DNA from: Pseudoalteromonas holothuriae
GTDB lineage: Bacteria > Pseudomonadota > Gammaproteobacteria > Enterobacterales > Alteromonadaceae
Assembly (NCBI RefSeq): GCF_945859825.1
Contig: NZ_CAMAPC010000010.1
Coordinates: forward strand, 1 to 64,000
Direction: 5' to 3'
Length of the DNA: 64,000 nucleotides
In this document: piece after piece, positions 1 through 7,826 of the stretch
Layout: the number at the start of each line of letters is the position of its first letter
Position numbering within the stretch: the first letter of the stretch is position 1
Program-made: the position numbers and the translations under genes
Notes under the pieces: model-generated
Database searches by the model: none
Told to the model about the DNA's origin: nothing
What the model saw: only the letters and a program-made list of their open reading frames with translations

Positions 1-2813
1 AAGAAAATGCAGAGATAACCGTTAACTGGGTGTATGACACCGACTTATTTAAAGCAGCGCGTATCCATCAGTTACAGGCGCATTTAGAGCGACTATTAAG
101 CAGCATGGTGGAGTGGGGAGCGCGTCCTTTGTCGCAGCTGCCAATGCTATCGGACGGTGAAATTAATCACCTAGTGCATGGTCTTAATGACACAGCGTGT
201 GCATACCCACAGGATGCGTTGATCCACACCTTGTTTGAAGCGCAAGTAGAGAAGACTCCGGATGCAACAGCGGTTGTATTTGAAGGAGAGTCACTGAGCT
301 ACAGCGAATTAAATACTAGGGCGAACCAATTAAGCGATTACTTGGTGACAACGCGGCAGGTGGGCCCGGACAGTTTAGTGGGGATCTGCGTAGAGCGCTC
401 CATGGAGATGGTAGTAGGTATTCTCGGTATTCTAAAAGCAGGGGGGGCGTATGTGCCGCTAGATCCAGCATACCCGTCAGCACGTTTGGAGTACATGATT
501 GAGGATGCAAAGCTCACGACGATTGTCACGCATGAGGCGATTGATACAGATATCCCAATCACAGCAGCACAACGGGTGGACTTAGATAGCCAGGACATTG
601 TTACGCAGCTACAGCAATGTGAGACACAGAACCGTAAGATTGAAGGATTAGAGTCCACTCATCTTGCATATGTGATTTATACTTCAGGGTCAACCGGAAA
701 GCCAAAAGGGGTGATGGTTGAACACTGTAATACCGTTGCTCTTTTGAGTTGGGCACATCAGTGCTATGGGCCAGATAAGCTCAAGTGCGTCCTCGCATCC
801 ACTTCAATTTGTTTCGACCTTTCTGTCTTTGAGTGTTTTGCTCCGTTGTTAGTAGGTGGAGAAGTTGTAATTGTTCAGAACATTCTGGAGTTACCTAACT
901 TAGTTAACTCCGAATGTTTGACCTTAATCAATACTGTACCGTCGGCTGCTGAGTCACTACTTAATGTATCAGGATTGTGTTTTGATAATAAGGTGATCAA
1001 TTTAGCGGGTGAACCTCTAAAACAGCATCTTGTAGATAAGTTGTATGATGCAGGTTTCATGACTGTAAATGACTTATATGGTCCATCTGAAGATACAACC
1101 TATTCAACCTTCGTTACACGTATATATGCGGGAAGCATGAGCATTGGCAAACCCATAGCTAATACACAATGCTACGTACTCAACAACATGTCTCTAGCTC
1201 CTTTCGGTGCAACGGGGGAGTTATATATAAGTGGTGCCGGGGTTGCCAGAGGGTATTTGAATGACCCTGAATTAACCGCGGATAAGTTCATAGATAACCC
1301 TTATTACAACAGCGGTGACGCAAATAGTTTTAAGCGTCTTTATAAGACAGGTGATATCGTACGCTATTTACCTAATGGGAATCTAAAATACATTGGACGT
1401 ACTGATTATCAGGTTAAAATTCGAGGTTTTCGCATTGAGCTTGGTGAAATTGAGCAGCAGCTACTTTCATACAGTGATATTGAAAATGTCACTGTTGTTG
1501 CTTCTAGTTTGGAAGGGGGGGCTCAGTGTTTAGTCGCTTATGTTACTCACACCGACGCGGTTCAAATAAATGCAGACGAGGATAGGTTACGAAGCTTTGT
1601 TGACTCACTTAGGGATCGTCTCGCTCGGGATGTTCCTTCTTACATGGTACCGGCGGCATTCATCTTACTTCAGCGTTTACCTTTGACTCCTAATGGTAAA
1701 ATTGATCGTGCTACGCTACCAGCGCCTAGCCAGGCGTTTCAGAAAAATTCTCGAGTTGAGCCGACAACAGAGATAGAAAGGTCATTGTGTAACATATGGA
1801 AAGACGTATTGGGAGTTGAACAGCTAGGAATTACTGACAACTTTTTCGACTTAGGTGGTCATTCGCTGTTGATATTACCATTAGTTAAGAAGTTGGTAGA
1901 AAGCAACATTCCTAGTTTAGAAATACAGGATCTATATCAAGGTAAAAATATTCAACAAATCGCAAGATCTATTGATGAAAAAAGGAAGGCAAAGAAGTCG
2001 CATACTTCCACGGTTGTAAACTTGAACCACAGTCAGACTGCGGCAAAAATATTCGCAATTCACCCAATATTAGGACATGTAGACCCTTATAAAGAATTGG
2101 CTCATGTTTTGAGAGAACATGCAACGGTGTACGGCATTCAATCACCTTGTATTGCTGGTGAGGAGTTTAGGTTCAACTCAATGTTAGAGTTGGCTCAATT
2201 ATATTTAAATGATATTAGGGCTGTTCAGCCCAAAGGACCATATCGAATTATGGGGTGGTCAGCAGGTGGATTAATAGCTTTCTACCTAATTCACTTAATA
2301 CAACAGCAAGGTGATGCTGTTGAATATTACATGAATTTAGACTCGGAAGTTCCTTTCGAGGGTATGAAGTTGACGTGCAAGCAATCATTGTTTTACTTCG
2401 TTGAGCAATTAACTTTCGACTGCTTATCTGAACAAGAGTTGAAACAAGTGAAGTTACAGATTGAAGAAAGTGTAACAGAGCAAATCGCTATTGATATGTG
2501 TGCAGAATACTTACAGACCTCAGGTAAGGATATTTTTGAGAGCTTCAAGTTTAATAAGCTGATTCTGCAAGCTGGGACAGATTATTTTAGCGCTGAAAGG
2601 CCTGTAGTTAGGTTAGATGGGGTTGCTCGAACCGATATTATTGTTTCAAAAAATAAACCCGAAAAAGATAGATATGAAGCGTCTTGGCGCGAAAGAATAC
2701 AAGGCTATGTTGACTTTACTCGAGTGCCTGCTTGCCATGAAGAATTGTTGGAAGGTGACGCTCTCAAACTTGCCATTGGCAAAGTTCTAGAGGATTTAAC
2801 CTTGATGGCTTAG
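1..2813 (+). CDS. Nonribosomal peptide synthetase, C-terminal module (end of C, A, PCP, TE); 5' end outside the window
   Basis: The frame is open to the left edge (entering at base 3), so the true start lies upstream; GTG at 30 is only an internal codon. Residue numbers below count from base 30. About 45 residues of a condensation-domain end are followed by an adenylation domain with core motifs A2 (LKAGGAYVPLDPAYPS), A3 (YTSGSTGKPKG), A5 (LYGPSED), A7 (YKTGDI) and A10 (NGKID). A carrier domain follows (FDLGGHSLL, phosphopantetheine Ser612), then a type I thioesterase with GWSAGG Ser744, Asp771 (27 residues later, the usual spacing) and His903. The chain therefore ends with release by hydrolysis or cyclisation. 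The ten specificity positions, aligned by eye to GrsA, read D-L-F-N-N-A-L-T-Y-K, which I recall for alanine-activating domains. It is followed after 49 bases by a monooxygenase in the same direction. The product is unknown. Confidence 0.95.
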   Translation, partial: ENAEITVNWVYDTDLFKAARIHQLQAHLERLLSSMVEWGARPLSQLPMLSDGEINHLVHGLNDTACAYPQDALIHTLFEAQVEKTPDATAVVFEGESLSYSELNTRANQLSDYLVTTRQVGPDSLVGICVERSMEMVVGILGILKAGGAYVPLDPAYPSARLEYMIEDAKLTTIVTHEAIDTDIPITAAQRVDLDSQDIVTQLQQCETQNRKIEGLESTHLAYVIYTSGSTGKPKGVMVEHCNTVALLSWAHQCYGPDKLKCVLASTSICFDLSVFECFAPLLVGGEVVIVQNILELPNLVNSECLTLINTVPSAAESLLNVSGLCFDNKVINLAGEPLKQHLVDKLYDAGFMTVNDLYGPSEDTTYSTFVTRIYAGSMSIGKPIANTQCYVLNNMSLAPFGATGELYISGAGVARGYLNDPELTADKFIDNPYYNSGDANSFKRLYKTGDIVRYLPNGNLKYIGRTDYQVKIRGFRIELGEIEQQLLSYSDIENVTVVASSLEGGAQCLVAYVTHTDAVQINADEDRLRSFVDSLRDRLARDVPSYMVPAAFILLQRLPLTPNGKIDRATLPAPSQAFQKNSRVEPTTEIERSLCNIWKDVLGVEQLGITDNFFDLGGHSLLILPLVKKLVESNIPSLEIQDLYQGKNIQQIARSIDEKRKAKKSHTSTVVNLNHSQTAAKIFAIHPILGHVDPYKELAHVLREHATVYGIQSPCIAGEEFRFNSMLELAQLYLNDIRAVQPKGPYRIMGWSAGGLIAFYLIHLIQQQGDAVEYYMNLDSEVPFEGMKLTCKQSLFYFVEQLTFDCLSEQELKQVKLQIEESVTEQIAIDMCAEYLQTSGKDIFESFKFNKLILQAGTDYFSAERPVVRLDGVARTDIIVSKNKPEKDRYEASWRERIQGYVDFTRVPACHEELLEGDALKLAIGKVLEDLTLMA

Positions 2814-2862
2814 CTATCAAGTAGTATGAATTAAGTTGCTGAATTAGAAGGAAATAAAAATA

Positions 2863-4413
2863 ATGGTAAGTAAAAAAGTATGCGTTGTTGGGGCTGGCTT
2901 GTCTGGTTTGTGTACAGTTAAAGAGTTGAAAGAAAAGGGGCATCAAGTAACTTGTTTTGAAGCGTCTTCATCTGTTGGAGGGAGTTTCTGCGCAGACGCT
3001 AAGTCTAGTAAGGTATATGATTCATTGCTTTTGACTGTGTCGAATTTCTTCATGGCATATTCTGGCTTTCCCATTGATGTAAAGAAGAAAAGGCGATACT
3101 GGTCTGCGAATGAGTACCTGTCATATCTAGATCGTTATGTTGAACACTTTGAGCTCTCTGAAAGTGTTTTACTCAATACTCGGGTGCAACATATTGACAA
3201 AATTGGGAGTAGTTATAACGTACAAGTGCAAACAGAGCTCGAAAAAGTGGCCTCTATGCAGTTTGATGCTGTCGTAATTTGTACAGGCACTAACCGAGTC
3301 CCTTATATGCCTGAAGTAGCTGGAGCAGTAAACTTTCAGGGGGACATATTACATACTGCTGATTATACTGAGCCTAGCCGATTTGCAGGTAAGCGTGTTG
3401 TATGTGTTGGGGCTGGAGAGTCTAGCGCTGATATAATCCATGATATTGCAAATGTCGCTGATGATTGCTCAGTTTTGATGCGGTCCAAACCATCAATAGT
3501 GGCACGTTGGATAAATGATGAGACCAATGATGCCTACACTTCTTTGGCGTTTAGTGCTTTGGGCCGTAAAGGAATGAATGCATTTATGCGCTTGAAAGCT
3601 AAGTCTTTGCTTTTAACAAAGCGCAAGTTGTCTAAAAAAGAGAAGATACAATACCAGTGGCAGCTTGATAGCCCTGGTTTTATGAATCGGTTTTTGACTA
3701 AAAATGATGTTTTTCTTGATGATATAGCAAACGGGAATTTAAAAGCGATTAAGTCCGAAATCAAAAATATTACAAAGGGCGCCGTTGAGCTAATGGATGG
3801 CACAAGTATTAAAGCCGATGTGATAATTTTTAATACAGGATATCGACAAGAATTTTCTATTCTCGATTCTATCGTGCAGCCCCGCGATTTCCGAGATCTC
3901 TATAAACATATGTTTCATCCAGAAATAGGTGAAAATTTAGCATTTATCGGGTGGGCTCGCCCTTCACAAGGAGGTGTTCCTTCTATTTCTGAAATGCAAG
4001 CGCGCTATTTGGCGCAGTTACTTTCTGGTGAAAGAGCATTGCCAAAAGGTCAGGTCTTGCATGCGGAAATTAATAAAGATAAAGAGATAGAAAGCAAGCA
4101 CTTTAAAGATAGCCCTGCTTTAACTAGTTTGGTTGATTACCACGACTATATGAAGTCACTTTCAAGCTTGATCGGGTGCAGACCTAAAGTGAACTTCTTA
4201 TTTGAGCCCCAATTGACCTACAAAATGATATTTGGATGCCACCTATCTAACTTTTATCGTCTCAATGGCCCTGGAGAGAATAGAAAAGAAGCGATCAAGA
4301 TTATTAAAGGATTACCGACAGCCAGTTCCTTACGCCGTAATACATGGATAACAATATTATTTTTGTTTTTCAAGTTGAAACAAGTAAAGCCCAACTTCAG
4401 TCGGGCGAAGTAA
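2863..4413 (+). CDS. Flavin-containing monooxygenase-like protein
   Basis: A 516-residue NAD(P)H/FAD-dependent oxygenase. The FAD-binding GxGxxG is GAGLSG at residues 10-15, and the NADPH-binding Rossmann motif is GAGESS at 183-188. Residues 158-168 read FQGDILHTADY, matching the flavin-monooxygenase fingerprint FxGxxxHxxxY. The start is supported by an AGAAGG-like ribosome site upstream. It lies 49 bases after the NRPS and 26 bases before an oxygenase gene, so the three probably form one operon. By family knowledge it could N- or S-oxygenate the peptide, one of its building blocks, or a free precursor; which one cannot be read from the sequence. An unrelated detoxifying role is less likely given the position. 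Confidence 0.88.
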   Translation: MVSKKVCVVGAGLSGLCTVKELKEKGHQVTCFEASSSVGGSFCADAKSSKVYDSLLLTVSNFFMAYSGFPIDVKKKRRYWSANEYLSYLDRYVEHFELSESVLLNTRVQHIDKIGSSYNVQVQTELEKVASMQFDAVVICTGTNRVPYMPEVAGAVNFQGDILHTADYTEPSRFAGKRVVCVGAGESSADIIHDIANVADDCSVLMRSKPSIVARWINDETNDAYTSLAFSALGRKGMNAFMRLKAKSLLLTKRKLSKKEKIQYQWQLDSPGFMNRFLTKNDVFLDDIANGNLKAIKSEIKNITKGAVELMDGTSIKADVIIFNTGYRQEFSILDSIVQPRDFRDLYKHMFHPEIGENLAFIGWARPSQGGVPSISEMQARYLAQLLSGERALPKGQVLHAEINKDKEIESKHFKDSPALTSLVDYHDYMKSLSSLIGCRPKVNFLFEPQLTYKMIFGCHLSNFYRLNGPGENRKEAIKIIKGLPTASSLRRNTWITILFLFFKLKQVKPNFSRAK

Positions 4414-4439
4414 ACTAACTATAAGCTAAGAAAGTTTTA

Positions 4440-5438
4440 ATGGATGAGCGAAGCGAATATGTGCTTTGCCGTCACGCAAAGGATGTAATTTATATGAAAA
4501 AATTGAATTGTTTCTATGATTGGGCTTCTCCTAGACAAGCGCTTTCTGTTGTAACTGAAATGTCAGTAGATGTTTTTGAGCAGCAAGGTTTCAAACCTTT
4601 TATTTTTGAAAACCCTACGGTAAGCAAAGAGTGTGACAATCTGATCTCTATTTTGCACGACGGTAAAATGGGGCACGAGAAAGTCGAAGTATATGTCTCT
4701 GCTGACGGGACCTTTCCAGGTGGGACCATGCCTGAAGGCCAAAAGAATCATTCTTGGAAATCAATGACTCTGAAGGAGTGTATGCAAAGAATGAAAGGGG
4801 AGTTCGGAAGTTACTTTCATAGCAAGCATGAAAAATACTATATTTATCAAGGGCATGAATTTTTGTTGACTTACCTTCCAGATGCCATTGATATTACTCG
4901 TTATATACCTGGTGGCAATGTGAGTTCTAAGAACTTTTGGCTCAGCAGCCCTGGAAACATAACTCCAATCCACTACGACATGGGTGATAACTTATTGCTA
5001 CAGTTAATGGGAAGGAAGAAAGTTCTAGTATGGTCGCCGAACAATTATGAACGTTTAAGTCTCAATCCGATGGGTGGGTTATACAACCGCCAAAGCTCAA
5101 TTGATCATTCAAACTGCCGTGGTGATGCTGAGAAAATGCTGGAGAACTTACCGGTATATGAGCATTATCTTGAAGCTGGTCAGGCACTGTATATTCCTTT
5201 TGGTTGGGCTCATGCAGTGCAAACAGAGACATTGTCTGTTTCGGTAAATTATTGGTGGGATGCTGATTTTATGTCAACGTTAATGCAGACTATGCAAGCG
5301 CCCATTCCAGCCGAAGAAAAAGAAATACAAATTGCAGGCAGCATTGGCAGAGTAAGGCCGGAGTTACTTGGTATGCTCGAAGGTATGAAAAATGATGGTA
5401 GCATTCAGCACATAATGGATGAGCTTACAGCAGGTTAG
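4440..5438 (+). CDS. Cupin-like/JmjC-type Fe(II)/2-oxoglutarate oxygenase
   Basis: 332 residues. The C-terminal half has the cupin_8/JmjC pattern: an HxD iron-binding motif (PIHYD, His178 and Asp180) and a distal histidine in PFGWAHAVQ (His258), followed by a SVNYWW strand. Family members hydroxylate amino-acid side chains in proteins, free amino acids or natural-product intermediates. It follows the monooxygenase by 26 bases and ends the NRPS operon, so beta-hydroxylation or similar tailoring of the peptide is a reasonable inference. The start is uncertain: ATG at 4440 gives the length quoted, but ATG at 4494 has a better placed AAAGGA and would remove 18 residues. The predicted metal ligands lie well inside either form. 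Confidence 0.82.
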   Translation: MDERSEYVLCRHAKDVIYMKKLNCFYDWASPRQALSVVTEMSVDVFEQQGFKPFIFENPTVSKECDNLISILHDGKMGHEKVEVYVSADGTFPGGTMPEGQKNHSWKSMTLKECMQRMKGEFGSYFHSKHEKYYIYQGHEFLLTYLPDAIDITRYIPGGNVSSKNFWLSSPGNITPIHYDMGDNLLLQLMGRKKVLVWSPNNYERLSLNPMGGLYNRQSSIDHSNCRGDAEKMLENLPVYEHYLEAGQALYIPFGWAHAVQTETLSVSVNYWWDADFMSTLMQTMQAPIPAEEKEIQIAGSIGRVRPELLGMLEGMKNDGSIQHIMDELTAG

Positions 5439-5467
5439 ATACTCAATAAATAGAGTACTGATAAACA

Positions 5468-5495
5468 AGCAAACCAATGGCACTGTTGGTTTGCT
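5468..5495. terminator. Hairpin after the NRPS operon, possible terminator
   Basis: Perfect 10-bp inverted repeat AGCAAACCAA/TTGGTTTGCT with an 8-base loop, starting 30 bases after the cupin-like gene. There is no long U-run after it, so intrinsic termination is only likely, not certain. Confidence 0.5.
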
Positions 5496-5507
5496 TGCTA
5501 AGAAAGT

Positions 5508-5859
5508 GCATCACTTACCATATATGAATGTAAAAAACATACTGCCTACACATGTCTTGGCGGTAAATTAACAATAGGCGTGGGTCGTAACCTAGAAGAT
5601 AGAGGCTTATGATATAAAAAACACTTATGCTGAGCTTAGCCGACGTTTTAAAGGGTTTTCAGAACTAGACGATATAGGCCGGGTATTGGTTGATATGGGT
5701 TTTAACTTAGGCATGGCAGGGTTATTCAAGTTTAAGCGTATGTGTGCAGCACTAGATATTAAAGATTACGATAAAGCAGCAGTTGAAATGCTTGACAGCC
5801 GTTGGGCTTGTCAGGTTGGACATAGAGCACATCGATTAGCTGATATGATGCGTGGATAA
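5508..5859 (+). pseudogene. Degraded phage-type lysozyme (muramidase) gene
   Basis: Two frames together read as one glycoside hydrolase of the phage lysozyme type. The first (about 5508-5609) contains AYTCLGGKLTIGVGRNLEDR, the typical N-terminal catalytic-lobe sequence, and ends at a stop at 5610. The second, in another frame from about 5605, contains NTYAELSRRF, VLVDMGFNLGMAGLFKFKRM and WACQVGHRAHRLADMMRG before the stop at 5857. About ten residues that normally join the two parts are absent, so a small deletion with a frameshift is likely. There is no clear start codon or ribosome site. It is probably a prophage or island remnant at the edge of the peptide cluster; the IS begins 36 bases further on. 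Confidence 0.75.
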
Positions 5860-5895
5860 TAAATAAAGTGGCTCAAATCATTGGCTTTATAATTA

Positions 5896-5924
5896 TGAGC
5901 TGCTTTAATCAAGCAGGACACTTT
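5896..5924 (+). repeat. IS3 left terminal inverted repeat
   Basis: 29 bases beginning TGAGCTGC and ending CAGGACACTTT. They match the reverse complement of 7098-7126 at 19 of 29 positions with no gap. Confidence 0.7.
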
Positions 5925-5959
5925 AATAATGGAATATAATCCAATTATTGAGGTGTTAA

Positions 5960-6232
5960 ATGACAAAACGAACAAACAGAAGTTACACAGCAGAATTTAA
6001 ACAAGAAGTTGTGGCATTAGTAACCGAGCAAGGTTACAGCGTACCCAAGGCAGCAGCGTCTTTAGGTATTACTGATAAATTACTTTATAACTGGAAAACC
6101 AAGGTTGAAGCTGAGCAATCTGGAGCCAGTTTAAGTGCTGATGAGCGAGCTGAGCTTTTAAGGTTACGCAAGGAAAATAAAGAACTTAGGATGGAAAAAG
6201 AAATCTTAAAAAGGCCAGCGCCCTCTTGCTAA
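5960..6232 (+). CDS. IS3-family transposase OrfA (InsE/InsN type), shortened by a frameshift
   Basis: 90 residues: a helix-turn-helix of the IS3 OrfA type (YTAEFKQEVVALV, then VPKAAASLGI) and a leucine-zipper-like tail (LLRLRKENKELRMEKEILK). It binds the terminal repeats and, fused to OrfB by -1 ribosomal slippage, forms the transposase. At 6208-6213 the run is AAAAAG instead of the A-AAA-AAG heptamer usual for the family. Restoring one A would let the frame read on as KKASALLLKETK to a stop at 6244 and would put orfB exactly in the -1 frame. As written, orfA stops early at 6230 after a wrong-frame RPAPSC tail. A sequencing error in the homopolymer is possible. Confidence 0.85.
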   Translation: MTKRTNRSYTAEFKQEVVALVTEQGYSVPKAAASLGITDKLLYNWKTKVEAEQSGASLSADERAELLRLRKENKELRMEKEILKRPAPSC

Positions 6233-6275
6233 AGGAAACCAAGTAACGTTTAAAACGATTAAGCAGTTATCTTCG

Positions 6276-7109
6276 GTGTTTCCTGTAGTTAAGCTCTGCA
6301 AAGTGATGAAAGTAAGCCGCAGTGCTTATTATGCTTGGCTTAAACGACCAGCAAAGGTTATTACTGTAGAGCAGCTTAATTTATATCGAAAGACAAGGCA
6401 CTTCTTTGTGAAAAGCAGAAATAGCTTAGGCTACCGAGAGCTTAGAAAGAAACTACGCAGTGAGGGCTTTAACGTCAGTGATTATGGCGTTCAGAAATTA
6501 ATGGCAACACTTGGTCTAGTAGTGACTCAACGAGTGGCTTACAAGGTAATAACCAAACGTAAACACAGTGATGCCGTTGCAGATAATCTGCTGAACCAGA
6601 ACTTTAACCTTGTTGCACCCAATCAGGTGTGGGCTGCTGATGTAACGTATTTGAGAACTGGCGAAGGCTGGATGTATTTAGCCATTGTCATGGACTTATA
6701 TTCTCGTCGTATTGTGGGTTGGCATATTGATAAACGCATGACGACTGATTTGGTAAGCAAGGCAATGATGAAAGCTTATAACTTACGTCAGCCACCAAAA
6801 GGCTTAGTATTTCACTCTGACAGAGGGTCACAATATACCAGCAAACATTATCGTAAACTGTTAGCTAACTATGGCATAAGAACTAGCATGGGTGATGTCG
6901 GTGCGTGTTGGTATAATGCGGTTGTTGAACGATTCTTCGGCAGTTTAAAACATGATTGGTTGTTGAAAGTACCACAGCCAACTCGTGAGCATATGAGAAA
7001 TGATGTAACGGCGTATATGCGCTATTACAACTTAGAACGACTTCATATAACTAATGATGATCTGTCGCCAGTAGAGTATGAGCAAAGTTCCTTAAGAAAA
7101 GTGTCCTGA
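6276..7109 (+). CDS. IS3-family transposase OrfB (DDE integrase catalytic part)
   Basis: 277 residues from a GTG. The frame is open upstream through GNQVTFKTIKQLSS into the orfA overlap, as expected if OrfB is made only as a frameshift fusion. The rve integrase core carries the DDE triad in VWAADVTYL, VFHSDRGSQY and WYNAVVERFFGSLK; the second D and the E have the family's usual 35-residue spacing. The N-terminal part (VSRSAYYAWLKRP) is the HTH_21-type linker region. The stop lies within the right terminal repeat. All catalytic residues look intact, so this half of the element is not obviously damaged. Confidence 0.9.
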   Translation: MFPVVKLCKVMKVSRSAYYAWLKRPAKVITVEQLNLYRKTRHFFVKSRNSLGYRELRKKLRSEGFNVSDYGVQKLMATLGLVVTQRVAYKVITKRKHSDAVADNLLNQNFNLVAPNQVWAADVTYLRTGEGWMYLAIVMDLYSRRIVGWHIDKRMTTDLVSKAMMKAYNLRQPPKGLVFHSDRGSQYTSKHYRKLLANYGIRTSMGDVGACWYNAVVERFFGSLKHDWLLKVPQPTREHMRNDVTAYMRYYNLERLHITNDDLSPVEYEQSSLRKVS

Positions 7110-7126
7110 ATTAGTTGTGCAGAACA
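7098..7126 (-). repeat. IS3 right terminal inverted repeat
   Basis: Reverse complement begins TGTTCTGC and ends CAGGACACTTT, pairing with 5896-5924. The orfB stop lies within it. Confidence 0.7.
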
Positions 7127-7257
7127 GTATTAAAGCGCGACTGTATTGTGACCAATTTCTGATTTTCTTTTTCATGTTAATCGTTGGGCTAGTGAGTTTG
7201 ATGATCAGATCGCACTAAGCTTGAGAAGTTCCATGATTTAGAAACAACGCCAGTTGA

Positions 7258-7291
7258 CGATATAAAAAAGTCTTTTAGCTTTTTTATATCG
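7258..7291. repeat. 13-bp perfect inverted repeat upstream of the DUF1289 gene
   Basis: CGATATAAAAAAG and CTTTTTTATATCG flank an 8-base loop. The stem is AT-rich. It could act as a weak terminator on either strand or as an operator. It lies between the IS and the next gene; the 200 bases around it hold no other recognisable gene. Confidence 0.5.
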
Positions 7292-7351
7292 AACAGACAA
7301 AACTTGTCGGTTTCTTGTCGATCTCTTATATTTAATTTCAGAGGAAGACAC

Positions 7352-7573
7352 ATGAATAATAGAGAAACTAAATCTACCATACCAATCACTTCGCCATGTG
7401 TACGCAATTGTTGTTTAGACGAACATGATATTTGTTTAGGGTGTTATCGCACGTTAGATGAAATATTGGCATGGGGAAGTGCCAGTAATGAGCAGCGTGC
7501 ATTAATATTATCCCGTTGTGAAAAACGCTGTCACAATGAGAGTCACTCCGATCACGATAAGAAAGGTATTTAA
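7352..7573 (+). CDS. DUF1289 family small cysteine-rich protein
   Basis: 73 residues. The cysteine pattern SPCVRNCCLDEHDICLGCYR followed by LDEILAW is the DUF1289 signature, probably a small metal-binding fold. The ATG at 7352 has a GAGGAAG ribosome site ten bases upstream, which decides the start over an earlier in-frame codon at 7304. The C-terminal tail (SHSDHDKK) is polar and probably disordered. The function of the family is not established. It stands alone between the IS and the TonB receptor. Confidence 0.85.
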   Translation: MNNRETKSTIPITSPCVRNCCLDEHDICLGCYRTLDEILAWGSASNEQRALILSRCEKRCHNESHSDHDKKGI

Positions 7574-7826
7574 GTGAATTCAAATCTACTTCATATCTAA
7601 AGTTATGGCCCTGAAGCTTAAGAGAATCTGCTCATTTAAATAACATGCATTCAGCAATATCTTGTAGTTGTAATAAAGCAACTCGACCTTAAGTTCTACA
7701 CTGTCTAGGGTTTCTGCGTTAGGTTGTTATATTTAACCAAGTTGATTCTGGCTGTTTATATAGACTATCGACTATTAAAATTTGTACTATACTTTTTTTC
7801 AAAATACGTCATCGAATTAATACTTT

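Larger units (their letters stand above)
5896..7126 (+). mobile_element. IS3-family insertion sequence, about 1.23 kb
   Basis: Bounded by imperfect terminal repeats at 5896-5924 and 7098-7126. Read inward, both begin TG and share CAGGACACTTT at the inner end, with 19 of 29 positions equal. Inside are an orfA with a helix-turn-helix and leucine-rich end and an orfB with the DDE integrase core, the standard IS3 layout. The size fits the family. The flanking triplets (TTA and GTA) do not match, so no target duplication is visible. The slippery run joining orfA to orfB is one A short (see orfA), so this copy may be transposition-defective. Confidence 0.85.

Noticed and set aside
5508..7126. An intact prophage or genomic island boundary
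   Set aside because: Only one broken lysozyme gene and one IS are present; no integrase, att duplication, capsid or other phage gene is visible.
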